From NCBI GenBank assembly GCA_902702965.1, contig CACRXP010000047.1:1840716-1904715 (forward strand): a stretch of DNA of 64,000 nt. The letters run 5' to 3'. Source of the stretch: Spirometra erinaceieuropaei. Lineage: Eukaryota > Platyhelminthes > Cestoda > Diphyllobothriidea > Diphyllobothriidae. The position numbers and the translations under genes were made by a program. The notes beneath the pieces are model-generated. The model saw only the letters and a program-made list of their open reading frames with translations, did no database searches and was not told the origin of the DNA. Shown in pieces: positions 43,738 to 55,745 of the stretch (positions are counted from its first letter, which is position 1; every line of letters starts with the position of its first letter).

Positions 43738-44182
43738 AAATGATCGGCTAGATCACAGTTGGTAGCCCGGAATAGGAAGCGGACGGCGACCTTAACCCTA
43801 ATACCCACCTAAACCCTAACCCTAACCTCGACCGTTACCGATAACCGTTAACCCTAAAGACAACCCTTACCCTAGCCGAAATCGTAAACGTAACCGTAGC
43901 CCTTAGACATAGCCGTAACTGGGAAGCCTACCCGTAATACTGGAACCCTTTCGTACGCACAAACCCTAACCATAATCCGAAAACCTAAGCCTAAAGGCAT
44001 AACCCTAACCGGGAAATCGGAAACCATTAGCCGGTACCCTAATCCTCACCTCAAACGTAAAACGGAAGCCAAATGTGTCAGATGTGATTATCGAGCCCCA
44101 CAAAATAACCCCAGTAAACAACCCCCCCCCAGCCACCTGTAATGCCAATCCGGGCTACCATCTGCGATCTAGCCAAATAATC
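43738..44182. mobile_element. Inverted-repeat element carrying telomere-like repeats, with 8-bp target duplication
   Basis: The left arm 43746-43776 (GGCTAGATCACAGTTGGTAG...) and right arm 44145-44174 are reverse complements with only a few differences. Flanking AAATGATC (43738-43745) and AAATAATC (44175-44182) match at 7 of 8 positions. An 8-bp duplication is typical of hAT-type transposition (family knowledge). The interior, about 43795-44060, is a degenerate array of TAACCC units. No transposase is present, so it is non-autonomous. Confidence 0.7.
43795..44060. repeat. Degenerate interstitial telomere-like repeats (CCCTAA type)
   Basis: Many AACCCTAA and AACCCTAACCCTAACC units mixed with variants (GTAACCGTAGCCC, AACCGTTAACC). 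The orientation is C-rich on the plus strand. Confidence 0.85.
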
Positions 44183-45172
44183 TCTCTCGAGACGCGAGTT
44201 TAATATCAAATATCTTGATGGCTTTCGTTAAAACTACTATTCAAGCTTATTGGTGGTAAAGGTGATTGCAAACATGCCAAAGTTTGACGAATATTTATTA
44301 GTCAGTAGTCAGTTTAAACATTGTAGCGCCAATAAAATCGATAGATTACAACGCTCTTTACAGCACTATTTAAATAATGATCGCTTTAACGGACCCGCGC
44401 ATTTTGTTCGGATATGCAGGGAAAACGGCACTCATAAATATCAAGAGTTTCCCAAAATTCGAAAGACCTGACAATAAATGCCCTTTAGTGTTAATTATTT
44501 TGAGACTGACTACCATTAATGGGCTTTGTGGTTGTGCGAAATTCTGGAAGTCAAACAGCTGCCAATGCATCGCCCTAAAGACGAACGAGAAGTCTAAATG
44601 GCCCTCGACATCTGAGTAAAGGCTGGTGTCGAATAATCCCACCATCGGACCACAACAATAGTTCAAAACTATTTTGAAGTAGACTAATTAACAAGTGTCA
44701 CTGCGAACTGCCAGATACTTATATGAACTCTGCAGAAACAAACAAACTAACTTTTTAATTTCGTTTATTTTAAAGGTCCTAAAAACGGAGAAGAAAGCTT
44801 TAAATTTTTTCTAATTGCAGTGGGCCTTCCATTTCATAGATGATTAGCGCAGTCTGGTTTCCTGAGGACCCCGTTATTTACCTATAAATAAGCTGCTAAT
44901 CTGAGAAATGTGGATGGCTCATCGGATCAGGGGAATTGTGTAGCTGCCGTTTCGGAAGGCCGAGCTGGCTCTCCAGAATCAAAGTGTTTTATACGAAAAG
45001 TTGATGAGAATTTTAAACAGACGCCCGAAATAGTTGGCTTTGGAACGAGGCTCAAGGGGTGATGCCTAATCTGACGGGTTCTAAGCATGCTACGTCGATA
45101 ACACTGTCACCATTGTGTGATCTTCTGACGTGAAATGCCTTAAACAATTACTGATCTCAGTTGACCTGGATA
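44183..45172. other. Unannotated sequence
   Basis: No gene recognised. A block at about 45050-45085 (CAAGGGGTGATGCCTAATC) is the inverted partner of 46535-46570. Confidence 0.4.
45045..45085. repeat. Inverted repeat flanking a MITE (left partner)
   Basis: CAAGGGGTGATGCCTAATC followed by TGACGGGTT is the reverse complement, with few changes, of AACCCGCCAAATTAGGCATC and GCCCCTTG at 46535-46565. Between the two lies the MITE copy at 45173-46135. Confidence 0.55.
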
Positions 45173-46135
45173 TACAGTGGGTGAGCTAACTTACGAAATC
45201 TCAGCCGAAATTTCGAAATGCGTTCTCGTTTCGGAAAGATTAACTAAGCAGGGTCGCAAAACTAGTCAACCTCAGGATGCCGGCTTTCGATTGAACTTCC
45301 CTCGGGCTGCATGCACAATCTACACCCTACAAAAATGACTACTTTGTTAGCGCCAATTTTCTCGTTGCTTTTCGATGTCCTTAATAGTCTAATTATATTT
45401 CATGGAAAACAAGCATAGAATTATTCACTCTTTTGCTCATTCGGTATAACATTACGTCTTCGTCTAGTTTTATGCTTAAAGAAATGGTATAATTCGGTTT
45501 TCAAAAACATTCTTAATTCCCGATTAATTTTGAACCCTCTCTACCGTTACACTTGGATTCAGGGTTTCCAAACTACATGCCGTATATTTTCCGCGTACGA
45601 AGAACCACACATTTTTATACGGTAATAAAGGCGGACCATATATGGTTCATAATATTTAGCAGTGGATTTGGTTCACGTTGTTAACGTTACGTGCCACAGT
45701 GTTAAATGCAGATACATGACGATTTACGAACGGCCATTTCACGGTATTTAAAAGCCCCACAATTAGAAACTTTTTAAGACCAAATTACGTCCCTTCATTG
45801 AGCATCAATTGTAGCAGAAGACGCAATTTTCTACCGGATGAGCAAAAGAATGAATAATTCTATGCATGTTTTCCCTGAAATATAATTGGACTATTAAGGG
45901 CATCGAAAATCAACGAGAAAATTCATGCTATTAAGCAGTCATTTCTGTAGGGTGTAGTTTGTGCATGCAGCCGGAGGGAAGTTCATTCGAAAGCCAGCAT
46001 CCCGAGGGAACTGAAATATTATAGAATTATGTTGCAGGCTGACTAATTTTACGACCCTACTTAGTTAATCTTTCCGAAACTAGAACGCATTTCTGAATTG
46101 CGGTTGAGATTTCGTGAGTTAGCCCACCCACTGTA
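45173..46135. mobile_element. Long-TIR MITE, subfamily A, copy 7
   Basis: From TA-CAGTGGGTGAGCTAACTT to GAGTTAGCCCACCCACTG-TA. The centre has the same orientation as the 39.5 kb copy. No ORF of note. Confidence 0.88.
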
Positions 46136-48540
46136 CAATTCAGGATGGGAGCAGAAACCAACAACAAACTGCTCTTCTCCGATGTCCTTGTGCGTCGAAG
46201 TGCCAATGGCCAAGTACAAACTACTGCTTTCATAAAAGTCACCCACACAAAACAACTGTTACACTTCAACAGGAATCATCCCCTCTCTTATAAACATGGT
46301 TGTGTCCGCACTGTACCTCAAAGATTTGAAACATACTGCAGCATATTAGCTGAAAAAGAGCTGAACGACAATACCTTCATGAGCGTTTTCGGGCCAGTGG
46401 ATACCTAATTTATTTTGTCGAGCAAAGCAAGCGCCGAGTAAAAAGATGGCGGCCATAAGAAGAGCACCCTGAAGTCTAGAGGGCTACTACTTTCGTTGAA
46501 GCACTCTTCAAGACGGTTTCACTACTATTACAACCCGCCAAATTAGGCATCGCCCCTTGAACCCCAGGCAACAATTCGTCACCGTTTGATGCACCCCAAA
46601 GACACACCGTCGCCCACTGAAACCTCTGTAACTCTCTGTCAGATACACTGTGACGATGGATACTGCAATAACGCTGGAGAAACCATACGGAAATCGTAGA
46701 CCCGCCTACAGGAGCACGAGCTGGCAACTAGGTGACTAGACCCGAGCTCATAGCTTGCGACTCACAACGGAGAAATTGGCCACTGTTTTGACTTCCAAGG
46801 ATCAACCGTCTCAACCAGGGGCACTTCAAGGACAGAAAGTCTTACCCTCCTATTAAAGTGATGACACAACGCAGGGGACCGCCAGTTTTCACAAAAGAAG
46901 AAAAAGTTACTCAGCCAAAGGTCAACTATTTTGGTCGTTTATTTAAAATCCCGGTCAATTTTTCGCATAAGTCGCTTTGATACTGTAGAGCCGGTCAGAC
47001 CCTCCAAAACGTCAGCCACGCAATTCCCCTGAGCGGTAAGCCATTCTCGTTTGTCAGATTATAAGTCCGGATTTCTTACCTTTGCTATCCAAACCGTCAA
47101 TCACAAAGAAAAAGTATTTACGGATTACTAATAGGGAATTGTATTGCATTCTGTCTACTTAGTCTCCTGACGTCTAAAACATAGCGGTTAGCCCACTCGG
47201 AGTTATTTATTTCATTCCACGACGTACCTAGAGCTGTTGATCACATGTTGCTTCTAAAAACGTAAAACCTGAAAGGGGGAGACTTTGGCGACATTGCTGT
47301 CGCAGTTATAAGCATGTAAATGCAATGGCACTACCAGATTCATAAATAAATGCATACTTTAGTCGGAACCATAAGCCTTAAAAGGACTCGAACAGTATTT
47401 AAGCCCTTAAAAATGCCACAAAAAGCTCATTTACCCTAGGATGACCTTTGTAGACTTCCAACCTTAGTTTACGACAATAGACAAAATGCCACATTTGTTG
47501 GGTAATTCTTGGACTTCCCGCGACCACTTTTTATGTGGCAGAGGGCCATTATGCAGACCATCGCACACCAAACAACAAGGCGGTAAAAATAGTAATAATG
47601 GTAGCACAGTTCCTACTGCCATTACTACCGCTACTACTTGCAGTGCCCATATTCCATCGAAGAAATAAAATATTTTCGCCCTTTTAATCGGATTAATAAG
47701 GCAAAAGAAATGCCAAGTACGGTTACGGTCTGGACAACAGTAGACGGCTAACAAGTCCCAAGCGGCCGTTCTTGTTTTCTTTGTCTTTATCTCCTACTTA
47801 CGCTGTGAAACTGTAAGATTTAGAAAACAAAGGGCTTGAAAGGCATTAAGCGAAAACTTGAAATGAGATGTCAAATATAAGGAACAGTTAAGCGGAATTG
47901 TAATATTGAGCCTTACGTGGCATAATCTAAAAACCCTTCGCTCAGGCCAGGATGTCGGTCGTTGGATGCATTTTGTCTGACAAATTTCGATGCTACCATA
48001 AATCAAAGATTCTTTCACGTAAAACAAAAATAAAGTGTTATTCTTTGTACAAATTCCGTAGTAAATCACGTCTTATTCTTATCTTACACTTTCCAAATAG
48101 TGCGTATTGCAGTTTAACAAATTTTGCAGTCGTGAAGAGGGAGACATGATCGTCTGACGTCTCGGATTCCTGCTCGAAACCATCATCAAAGAAAAAAGCA
48201 GATCCGGGTGGTTCGTGAACAAGGGGCTGCAGTATTAATAGGATGCAGTCATTACGCTACTGCATACCTATGAATATTCACGGCTCCCTCTTTCTTCAGG
48301 GATTGTTGCACCTAGTGTGATGACTGTTTGATGCCCGACATTCGCGTCGCTGATTGCTGTAATTCCATCACGTGTTTTGGATGTTGGTGTAATGATATTT
48401 TGAAGACCGTAATTTTTTGCTCAGACAGCATCGTTACATCGGCGTATATCTCCGTAAACTTTTATTAACCCTATATGGAACCTTAGCAACACAGAAAACT
48501 AAATGAATTTCCTTAAGTAGAACTTGTGGGAGTAAAGCTA
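46136..48540. other. Unannotated sequence
   Basis: Holds the right inverted-repeat partner at 46535-46570. ORFs up to 96 codons without motifs. A decayed SINE-tail-like string (GACGGCTAACAAGTCCCAAG, CTTTGTCTTTAT) lies at about 47740-47790. Confidence 0.35.
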
Positions 48541-48544
48541 CAGC

Positions 48545-48865
48545 CTACCATAAATTGTGAGTGGAAACAGTCTCTTTTGAAACTCCAGTATGTTTTTTAT
48601 TTAAATATAAATTTAACGAAGACGGTTTTACCCAAATAACAGCGTGAGAAAGGATAGTTTTGTGAATTTGTTTTATTAAATATGTTTGAATTGATAAGGA
48701 CCTCAAAAATAAATGGAAAGAAATGCACACTGTTTGAGTTGTCATTTTTAGCCCGTATAATTTTCGATGTTACCTAAAGAACGCCCAGTTTAGAGCCCGA
48801 ATCTCGGCATTGTTGAATTATTTTTGGTACTACGCTACCTGCTGCTCAGTGTTATAACCTCACCC
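48545..48865. mobile_element. Degenerate MITE half (subfamily A-like)
   Basis: Follows the order of a MITE right arm: AATTTAACGAAGACG, a GTGAGAAAGGATAG-like block, TTGAATTGATAAGGACCTCA, AAATAAATGGAAAGAAATGC, GTTGTCATTTTTAGCCCG, and a TTGAATTATTTTTGGTACTA-like end. Strongly diverged; terminal sequence not recognisable. Confidence 0.45.
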
Positions 48866-51800
48866 AAGTTATCCATTTTAGCTGAAATCACATAACACAA
48901 CACCGTTTAATGCCCTAGTGAGTTCATGAGCTGATGTCTTCTCCACATTCTTGCTGCAGTAAAGACGGTATAATGTTTTTTTTTCTTAGTCGGTTGAATC
49001 AGCATTCAGTTTTAGGGAAAGTATGCTATGCTCCCAACAGTCGAGAATTGCTGGCCAGGCATTCTGATGGACACAGAAATTTCTCGCAAAAACGATAACA
49101 TGTTTCATATCTCACAAGAAGGTGGCAGAACTGGGGTGAGCCAAATCATCACGCCAACTGCAGCCAGCCACCCAAGAACATATCCCTTTTAAATACTTGC
49201 TGTTTTTATATAGTTCTGTACAATTAGGATAATTCTACGCAAAGAATTTGCCCGACAGCCCTTCGCTAGAACCTCATAGAGAATTTTCTGACTTTTTGGC
49301 AAGGGCGCAATTTCATCCCTCCTTTTAGAGGTACTGGATCTGTTTAAACACCCACGAATTTGAAAACTTGGAGAGGAGATTACGCGCGGTGCAGAGAGGA
49401 GTGCTGGTGGAGGCCTGCCTGACAAAAGATTCAATTCAACTCAAAACAAACTAGACACGCACAACAAGGAAATAAAGCTGTGACTATGTCTGCATTTCTG
49501 GAAGGGGTAAATGAAATGGGTTGGCGAAGGAGGTGATTGTTTGGCCGGTTGGGAGAAGGCAATCCAACCCGAGCACTCTGCTTCGTGTCACTAGTACGCG
49601 CGGTCGCCTGGATAGTGGACATTCGCAACTCCTGGGAAGGACACCGTACAGAGGGAGCTGTTTATGCGTTTCGGTAACTGTGCGCCAAAGCACGCAGTAA
49701 ATAATGGCCAGGAAGAGGGATTTGAAGCAGGAAAGTTTGCTTAAAAAGCCGAAAATCAACTAAACATAAACAGTTGACCGCAAAATACGGTGAATTTGCA
49801 CTATTTTTTAAATCAAGAAGCATGCGGAATAGCACGATTTGTTCTGTGCCTTTTTTACTTACCTTGCAAATGATAAATGTTAGGGAAGAAGTCGGTGCTT
49901 CTTAGGAACCTTTATGGTTGCTGTTTCATCTGCAGAAACTAGTTGAGAGCACCAAAGGAAACACAAAACAGTGGGGATTAGAAGTCAAAACTGTAATTTA
50001 CTATTTCCAACTGCTGCATCATAATTAGAATGCAGTGACAGTGGCGTATAACGTCATCACGCTCTCACTGACGCCAGTGCCAGAATGCTGTGATTGGCGC
50101 AAACTGGCTTAGGTTTTTTTTCATCCGGCTGAAGACTTTCCATCCATTCTTTGATGTAAACTTCAGTGAGAGATGTTACTAAATTGAAAAGAGACGCTCG
50201 AAAGAAATGTAACGTTAAATTAGCACTCGAGAGTCGACTTTTGTGCGACTTCCCAACGGTTTGGTGGATATAGAGACTGTTATAGTACATGGACAGGGTA
50301 AAAATCGAAAGAAAACGCACGCGCTGTTTTTCGTTGCTGAGGACTGAAAGACTAAGTTGCACCTCACGCAGATGAATGCACCGAGAATAATCAAACGGCG
50401 TTCGCTGTCGTAAAAGGACGAAAATGGAAGCCCTGTGATTTAGTTCTTTACAAACGCCTCATCTACTTCACAGCATCTAATGTTACTGCCCCTAGGTTAA
50501 CAGCAGTCTCCGAGGCGTAGTAATTGCAAATTGTTTCATATGACATGTTTCCATCCATCAGTACTCTCTTCAATTAATCTCAGATAGAGAAATAAAAATC
50601 AAACCTGTTTTATCTCTTTTGCAATCTTCATCAATGAGGTGAACCCACCTTTGTGTGCCCACAATATATCCCCAAAAAGGAAACCTCACCTTAACATTAA
50701 AACTTTGCAAAAAGTCAATGTTAGGAAATGTTTTGACAAGGGCGACGCCTCTTAAATTGTTTAGCTTGGCTTTCTTTGACTCGGACACTTTTTCTAAACC
50801 CACCTCCTACCACCGAGTTGTCTATCATACGCAGTTCAAAACAAGACATTTTTTCATGAAATAAGAACTCTAAAGTGCGTGCGTGACTTCGGAACCGCCC
50901 ACTAATCGCCATGACTTTCTTTGTCCGTCTATTCGTTTTTGCATTGGAAAAGTTACTTGATTCCCAGAGTACCAGAAATGACTCTCGATAACATCCGGGG
51001 AATAGGCAAACCGAGCTGGTTAGTAGGTTCTAGCCTTCGGATCTCTAGAAGTAATGAAGAATCTGGACTCCTTATTTAATCTACTCAAATCATTACGGAG
51101 TTAGGTATCCGACTTACTGTTGAATTAACAAATCTTTTGACCGATAACTCTTCTCACACCCATCGTTATTGTGGTCCATTAAGTTAATGGGCAGTTTGTG
51201 CATATTGTACTTCGTCGGTTTATATTCCGAATGGACTTCTGTTGCAGCCAGCAGTACACCATTCAGTCTTCAACATCCGTTGACATTACAAGCAGACGTC
51301 CGGAGTCACGTATCAACATTTCAAAGGGTGATTGCTTTTCCGACTGTCAGGAAAGATAAATAGTTCCTTCCTTAGCTCTTTTCGTGACTTGTCGTGCAGT
51401 AGTTAACCTGCAGATTCGGGTGTCATGATCTTGTCTGATGTTCTGACAAGCATTGCAACACGCACAACGTTTGCTTGCTAGATAACACTCGAAGCCATCA
51501 GCCAGTATCATGCATCACCCTGTCTAGGCCACACACACATACGCATACACACGGAGACGAATATTGCCAATCAACCTGCGTGTATTGTTGCCGCCAGATT
51601 TGTTCATTAAGGCAATCAGAGTGAAAAAGACCCATCGAGTGCAATTTTGGCCCCGGATGTCTACATCACTTATGCCGGGACACACATGGTCATCGTTTCT
51701 CTCCCTAGGTTAGCACAATATTCACACACGAGGATTGAGGAGCAAGTCCGAGGTTCTTGTTGTAAATAAGAATATCGGAAACAAAGCAGTGCGTTCGGGT

Positions 51801-52076
51801 CGGCCTCCCTGTCCGCACTGGATTTCATCATCCTGAAATGACAATCGGATATGGACTGCATGATACTTGAGGCTTTGCATTTGCCTCAGCATACACGGTC
51901 TCTAATTAGAAAATTGCAAAATATGTCCTTATGTGCAACTTGTCGTGGCATACCCTAATCAACACGGAGGAGTACCAGCAAGAGAATGCGTAACAGTCTC
52001 ACTAACGGCAAAAAAAGGCCGCCAGTAATAATTGTAAGAATGCAAACTGCAAAACGATGCTACTGTTGAAAGCGAT
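48866..52076. other. Unannotated sequence
   Basis: More than 3 kb without a recognised repeat or gene. The longest ORFs are about 101 codons (50057-50362, minus) and 91 codons (49484-49759, minus), with no motif. A CA-rich patch lies at about 51531-51552. Confidence 0.35.
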
Positions 52077-52410
52077 GGAGACTGAGATGACTATTTCTGA
52101 CTCGACTAGCCATTTCTGGCCATTTAGCCGTCGTCAGCCAGTTATACCCAACCCCGAAATGTGAAAAATCTGGAGCTCGATCTCGCGACCTGTTAGTTAG
52201 AAGTCCACACCTCTTACCACTGGGCCACGGGCGCGTTGTCCTGTCGATTTCCATCGGAATTATACAATGGTAGAGGAGGCTAACCGATCGTTCTTATGGA
52301 ACTCAGTCGTCATGTTGTGCCTTACGGGCTCTCCCTCGAGCTGAACCAGCAGCCGCACAGCGAGGCATGGTTTAGGTAGAAATGGCCATTTCAGTCTCCC
52401 TGGTCGACAC
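52077..52410 (-). mobile_element. tRNA-derived SINE family A, head-to-head remnant
   Basis: The minus unit (52077-52250) has box A-like GTGGCCCAGTGGTAAGAGG and box B-like GCGAGATCGAGCTCC in reverse complement, leader ATCGACAGGACAACG, and the tail with two AGAAATGGC/AGAAATAG blocks. An isolated plus-oriented tail fragment (AGAAATGGCCATTTCAGTCT) lies at about 52378-52400. The leader module GGCTCTCCCTCGAGC is between them. Confidence 0.72.
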
Positions 52411-53352
52411 ATGCCTGAGAGATAAATGAACTGCTGGTACCGTGTAGGGGTCGGCACGTTTACTATTGTGTTGGAATTAATCCACAGGGCTCATATTCCT
52501 AATATTTCACTTTTCCTGTACGTGATGTACCGTGATGTCCGATTAGAACTGTCTCCGCACAAGAAACACTTTAGCAATAGAGCTAGCCTCATAGTTGGTG
52601 AATTATCGGCTTTTGATATGGTCAAAATTGTCGCTTTTTGTGTTAAAACTAAAAGATCTACCGGGTGAAATTGTAGTCTAAGTAAGTATCTAACAGGTTG
52701 GACGACTCAAGCAGTTGTTTTGTAATAAAAATTTCAGGTGCGGAGCCGGCATATTTTAGCATCGCGCATGGCCCCAGATCTCGTGGTAACTAAATTGGAT
52801 CCCCTTTCTGTTTTAACCAACAGCAGAAATCCAAACGTAGAATGGGCCTGAGGGGTCGGTGTTGGGTCGATTTGTGTGATATGGCTGCTGGTTAAGGGTT
52901 GTTATGATCAGTGGTAACGGAGGCAGACACTAGCAATATGCATCCACGCCATCTTGGCGGGTCGCTAAGATGGGTGTTTGTATCAGAAGATAACTTAATC
53001 AATAACAAACCCACTAAAGACCAAAAACAAGAGGGTATTTTGAATTTTAATCTGCAAGCCACCTTCTACGACGAATGATCCAGAAGTCACGCTTGCCGAG
53101 CTGATGAATGAGTTTTACGAGAAGAATGGATGAAGCTATGCAACGTACCAAGGTTTTCTTAGAACGATGATCTATGGATGCGACGCAGACTGCCAATAGA
53201 ATGACTCTTAGACGCTGATCGCGCACACGCATAGAGGGTATGCGAAATGAAAGTATAATCTTTAGTAGTTACACGGAAATCGGCTAACATATTTATGGCC
53301 TCGCTTGTTTCGTTTTGGAGGTCTCGATGGGAGTCTGACCCCAGATGGCATC
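52411..53352. other. Unannotated sequence
   Basis: ORFs below 81 codons; nothing recognised. Confidence 0.4.
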
Positions 53353-53758
53353 TATAGCATCTGGCCTATCTCATTAAACGTTAACTGAAACTGTAAAAAT
53401 ATGTCTTCGATTAGGAAAAATTATGTAGCTGGTGTTGTAATAACGAGTGTCGTATTTTGCTACCAGATGCGTACGTAAAATAATGCTTTTGTGTATTTTC
53501 TTAAGGGAATATTTGTCTTTTTGGAAACATAGAAAACAATGAAAAATTCACACTACATAATAATTCTTTACCGAGTGTGGTTTTTACCGGCTGTCGGAAA
53601 GAAGCGCTTTCAAAATTCGCATCCTGGCGTGACTGGAATATCTCCAAATTATACTGCATGAAAATCGATTTCAGAATTTCCCCCAGGTGATCCTATCTAA
53701 TCGAAAACAAGTTTCCAATTTTTGGCCAATATCTCACGAAATTGGTCGTGATCTGTAT
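53353..53758. mobile_element. Long-TIR MITE, subfamily B, internally deleted copy
   Basis: Left TCTGGCCTATCTCATTAAACG and right TCTCACGAAATTGGTCGTGATC resemble the subfamily B termini, and both sides carry CTTCGATTAGGAAAAATTA-like blocks as inverted arms. The centre is largely missing (about 400 bp total instead of 1 kb). Confidence 0.6.
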
Positions 53759-54234
53759 AATTCTGCAAGCAGAAATAGAATGCTATAAAAATGATAAAAT
53801 TCATCTATTGCAGCATTATCAACCATCGACAGCATCTTAGAGGCGACAGCCGACGAAGCCGCTTTTACAATTACTTTTTAGCCACTTGGAGAAGGCCTTT
53901 GTATCATCAATCTATGAAACCACTTAATAATCGCGTACAGATTCTCATTCCTTTTTTAGAATTTTTTGGAATCACTTTTCACTTTTCGCTAGTACAGACT
54001 GTCTAAACCACACTCTAAGCCCTTTTGCGGTGAGTTTCGTCTTTCGAGGTAACATTCCATTATGGATACCTTTAGCTTATATTGGATAGGCTTGTGAATC
54101 CTTGCTGGTTTTGTAAAGGCGGACTCGAAGTTGTCTAATCAAGGCAATCGGGACCAACAACACCTGTTCACAATGTGGCCAGGTGTAAAAAGTCAGCTCA
54201 CCAGGGCAGGTTTACGGAAATGCTGCCGTTTCGG

Positions 54235-54545
54235 AGAGCATGGTCGGCTCAAAAAGCGTAAAATGTACTGGGTTGAGCAGAAATTTGAAGTGACATACCA
54301 TGCTGGTCGGAATCGTGTTGATCGATTTTTCCTATTTTTCGCTGCCTCGGCCTTTCGGGGGGTGTTTGGCGGTTTGGTGGTTCATTCACCTCACCCCGAC
54401 GAGGAAGTGCTGACTCACAAGGCACGCAGCCCACCAAACTCCCGAGAGAAGAGAAAATTAAATCTGCATGAGGCCGACCAACGCGCATGCCACTTCAAAT
54501 ATCCGCTCGAGTAAGTGCATTCTACGCTTTGACGGCTATGAGGCG
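54235..54545. mobile_element. Short palindromic element (family Q)
   Basis: The left arm in reverse complement (TGTCACTTCAAATTTCTGC, TACATTTTACGCTTT) matches the right arm (TGCCACTTCAAATATCCGC, TGCATTCTACGCTTT). Inner blocks GGTTTGGTGG and CCACCAAAC also pair. The arms are about 100 bp each and no terminus or target duplication is certain. The 127-codon ORF 54131-54514 is a by-product of this repeat. Confidence 0.5.
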
Positions 54546-55330
54546 TCGAAGCCCTCGCAAACATTATCATTCCAATGAACCTTTTCCGGTAAGCCCATCT
54601 TTTTTCTCAAATCATCAGCCCGGCTCTCTCAAATTTGCTCATATGATCGGCTCGTTGTTGACGCTGATCGTCCACGTATCGTTTAAACCGTTGTCGCTGT
54701 TGCATGGACGGCCCAAGTATGGTATAAAACTAGCGTGAGCGTCGTATGTGCCCTGCCGAAAAAAGCATATGGACAGCGGTTTTGCATCAGTAATGTTGTT
54801 CGAAATTCAAGCCTTGTCATCTTGCTATGTGCAACATGTGCGCTGTTGACTTCAGGGTTGCCACTTATTTTTCCCCCCGGCGGTTCTCCCATGGCCACCT
54901 GCCTTTTGTGAGGGCTTCTCGGCCTGATTGACTGATTTCAGGAAGCTTGATCAAGGCTTTCAGAGTGTCATCGTGAGGCTGCGCCTATCCACCGTCATCA
55001 TACGTAAACCTCCGCAGGAGCTGGGCCCCGACAGAGAAGTTAGATTTGTTTCTGTGTCACACGCCAATCAATTTAAGAAGTCATGCGGTGGAAACCTGTT
55101 CCTGCTGTCTTGCTTCCAACAGTATTTCACTGAATGAACTTTTTTCGTTTCGGTTTGCGGGCGCTCCTGACTTCAACACCACTGCGAAACGCGATCAGCA
55201 GGACGATTTCAGTCAAGTTCTGGGGAGGCCATTGCGGCTGCTCTGCATAAAAATACCTAGCCTACTAAACCCGACCATTTGTCAGGTGATTCCAGAGTGG
55301 GAGGGCAGGTTAACAGGGGTCGTACGTTGG
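54546..55330. other. Unannotated sequence
   Basis: Contains ORFs of 69 and 95 codons with no recognised motif. GC is slightly raised from about 54900. Confidence 0.35.
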
Positions 55331-55479
55331 TAGTTGGTCGTAACCATTGCCCGTCAAACGAACCACGCGGTAGGTGCGCTGGGTCAACATAAAAACATTC
55401 GGGATGCGCTGGAAGGCTTAGCTGCCTGCCCACGTCGCGCCAGCTGGGGTCTCTGGTGCCTCCCCCATTGATGTTATTG

Positions 55480-55745
55480 ACTAAAACGGGATGTGGTAGT
55501 ATGTCTATTTGCGGCTCCGACCGATCCACCACCTGCGGCTGATCCCGCCTCCGATCTTCTTGACCGTTTCTTGACATCGAACTCAGGTGCAGAGGAGAGA
55601 GTGCGGTAGATGCATAACAAGCGCACTCCCATTGCCAACTATTTCACGCACAAATCACCGTGTCTGCACCAACTTGCCGTGGAGCACACTGTGGGCTTCA
55701 TCGGGCGCGAGGTTCAAAGTGTCCTAATCGTAACCGTGAGTCAAA
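55480..55745 (+). mobile_element. LINE1 3'-UTR remnant
   Basis: Plus-strand match to the last ~300 bp of LINE1: GATCCACCACCTGCGGCTG, CTTCTTGACCGTTTCTTGAC, GAGAGAGTGCGGTAGATGCA, GTGGAGCACACTGTGGGCTTC. Apart from LINE1 itself it is the only clear LINE fragment on the plus strand. Confidence 0.65.
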
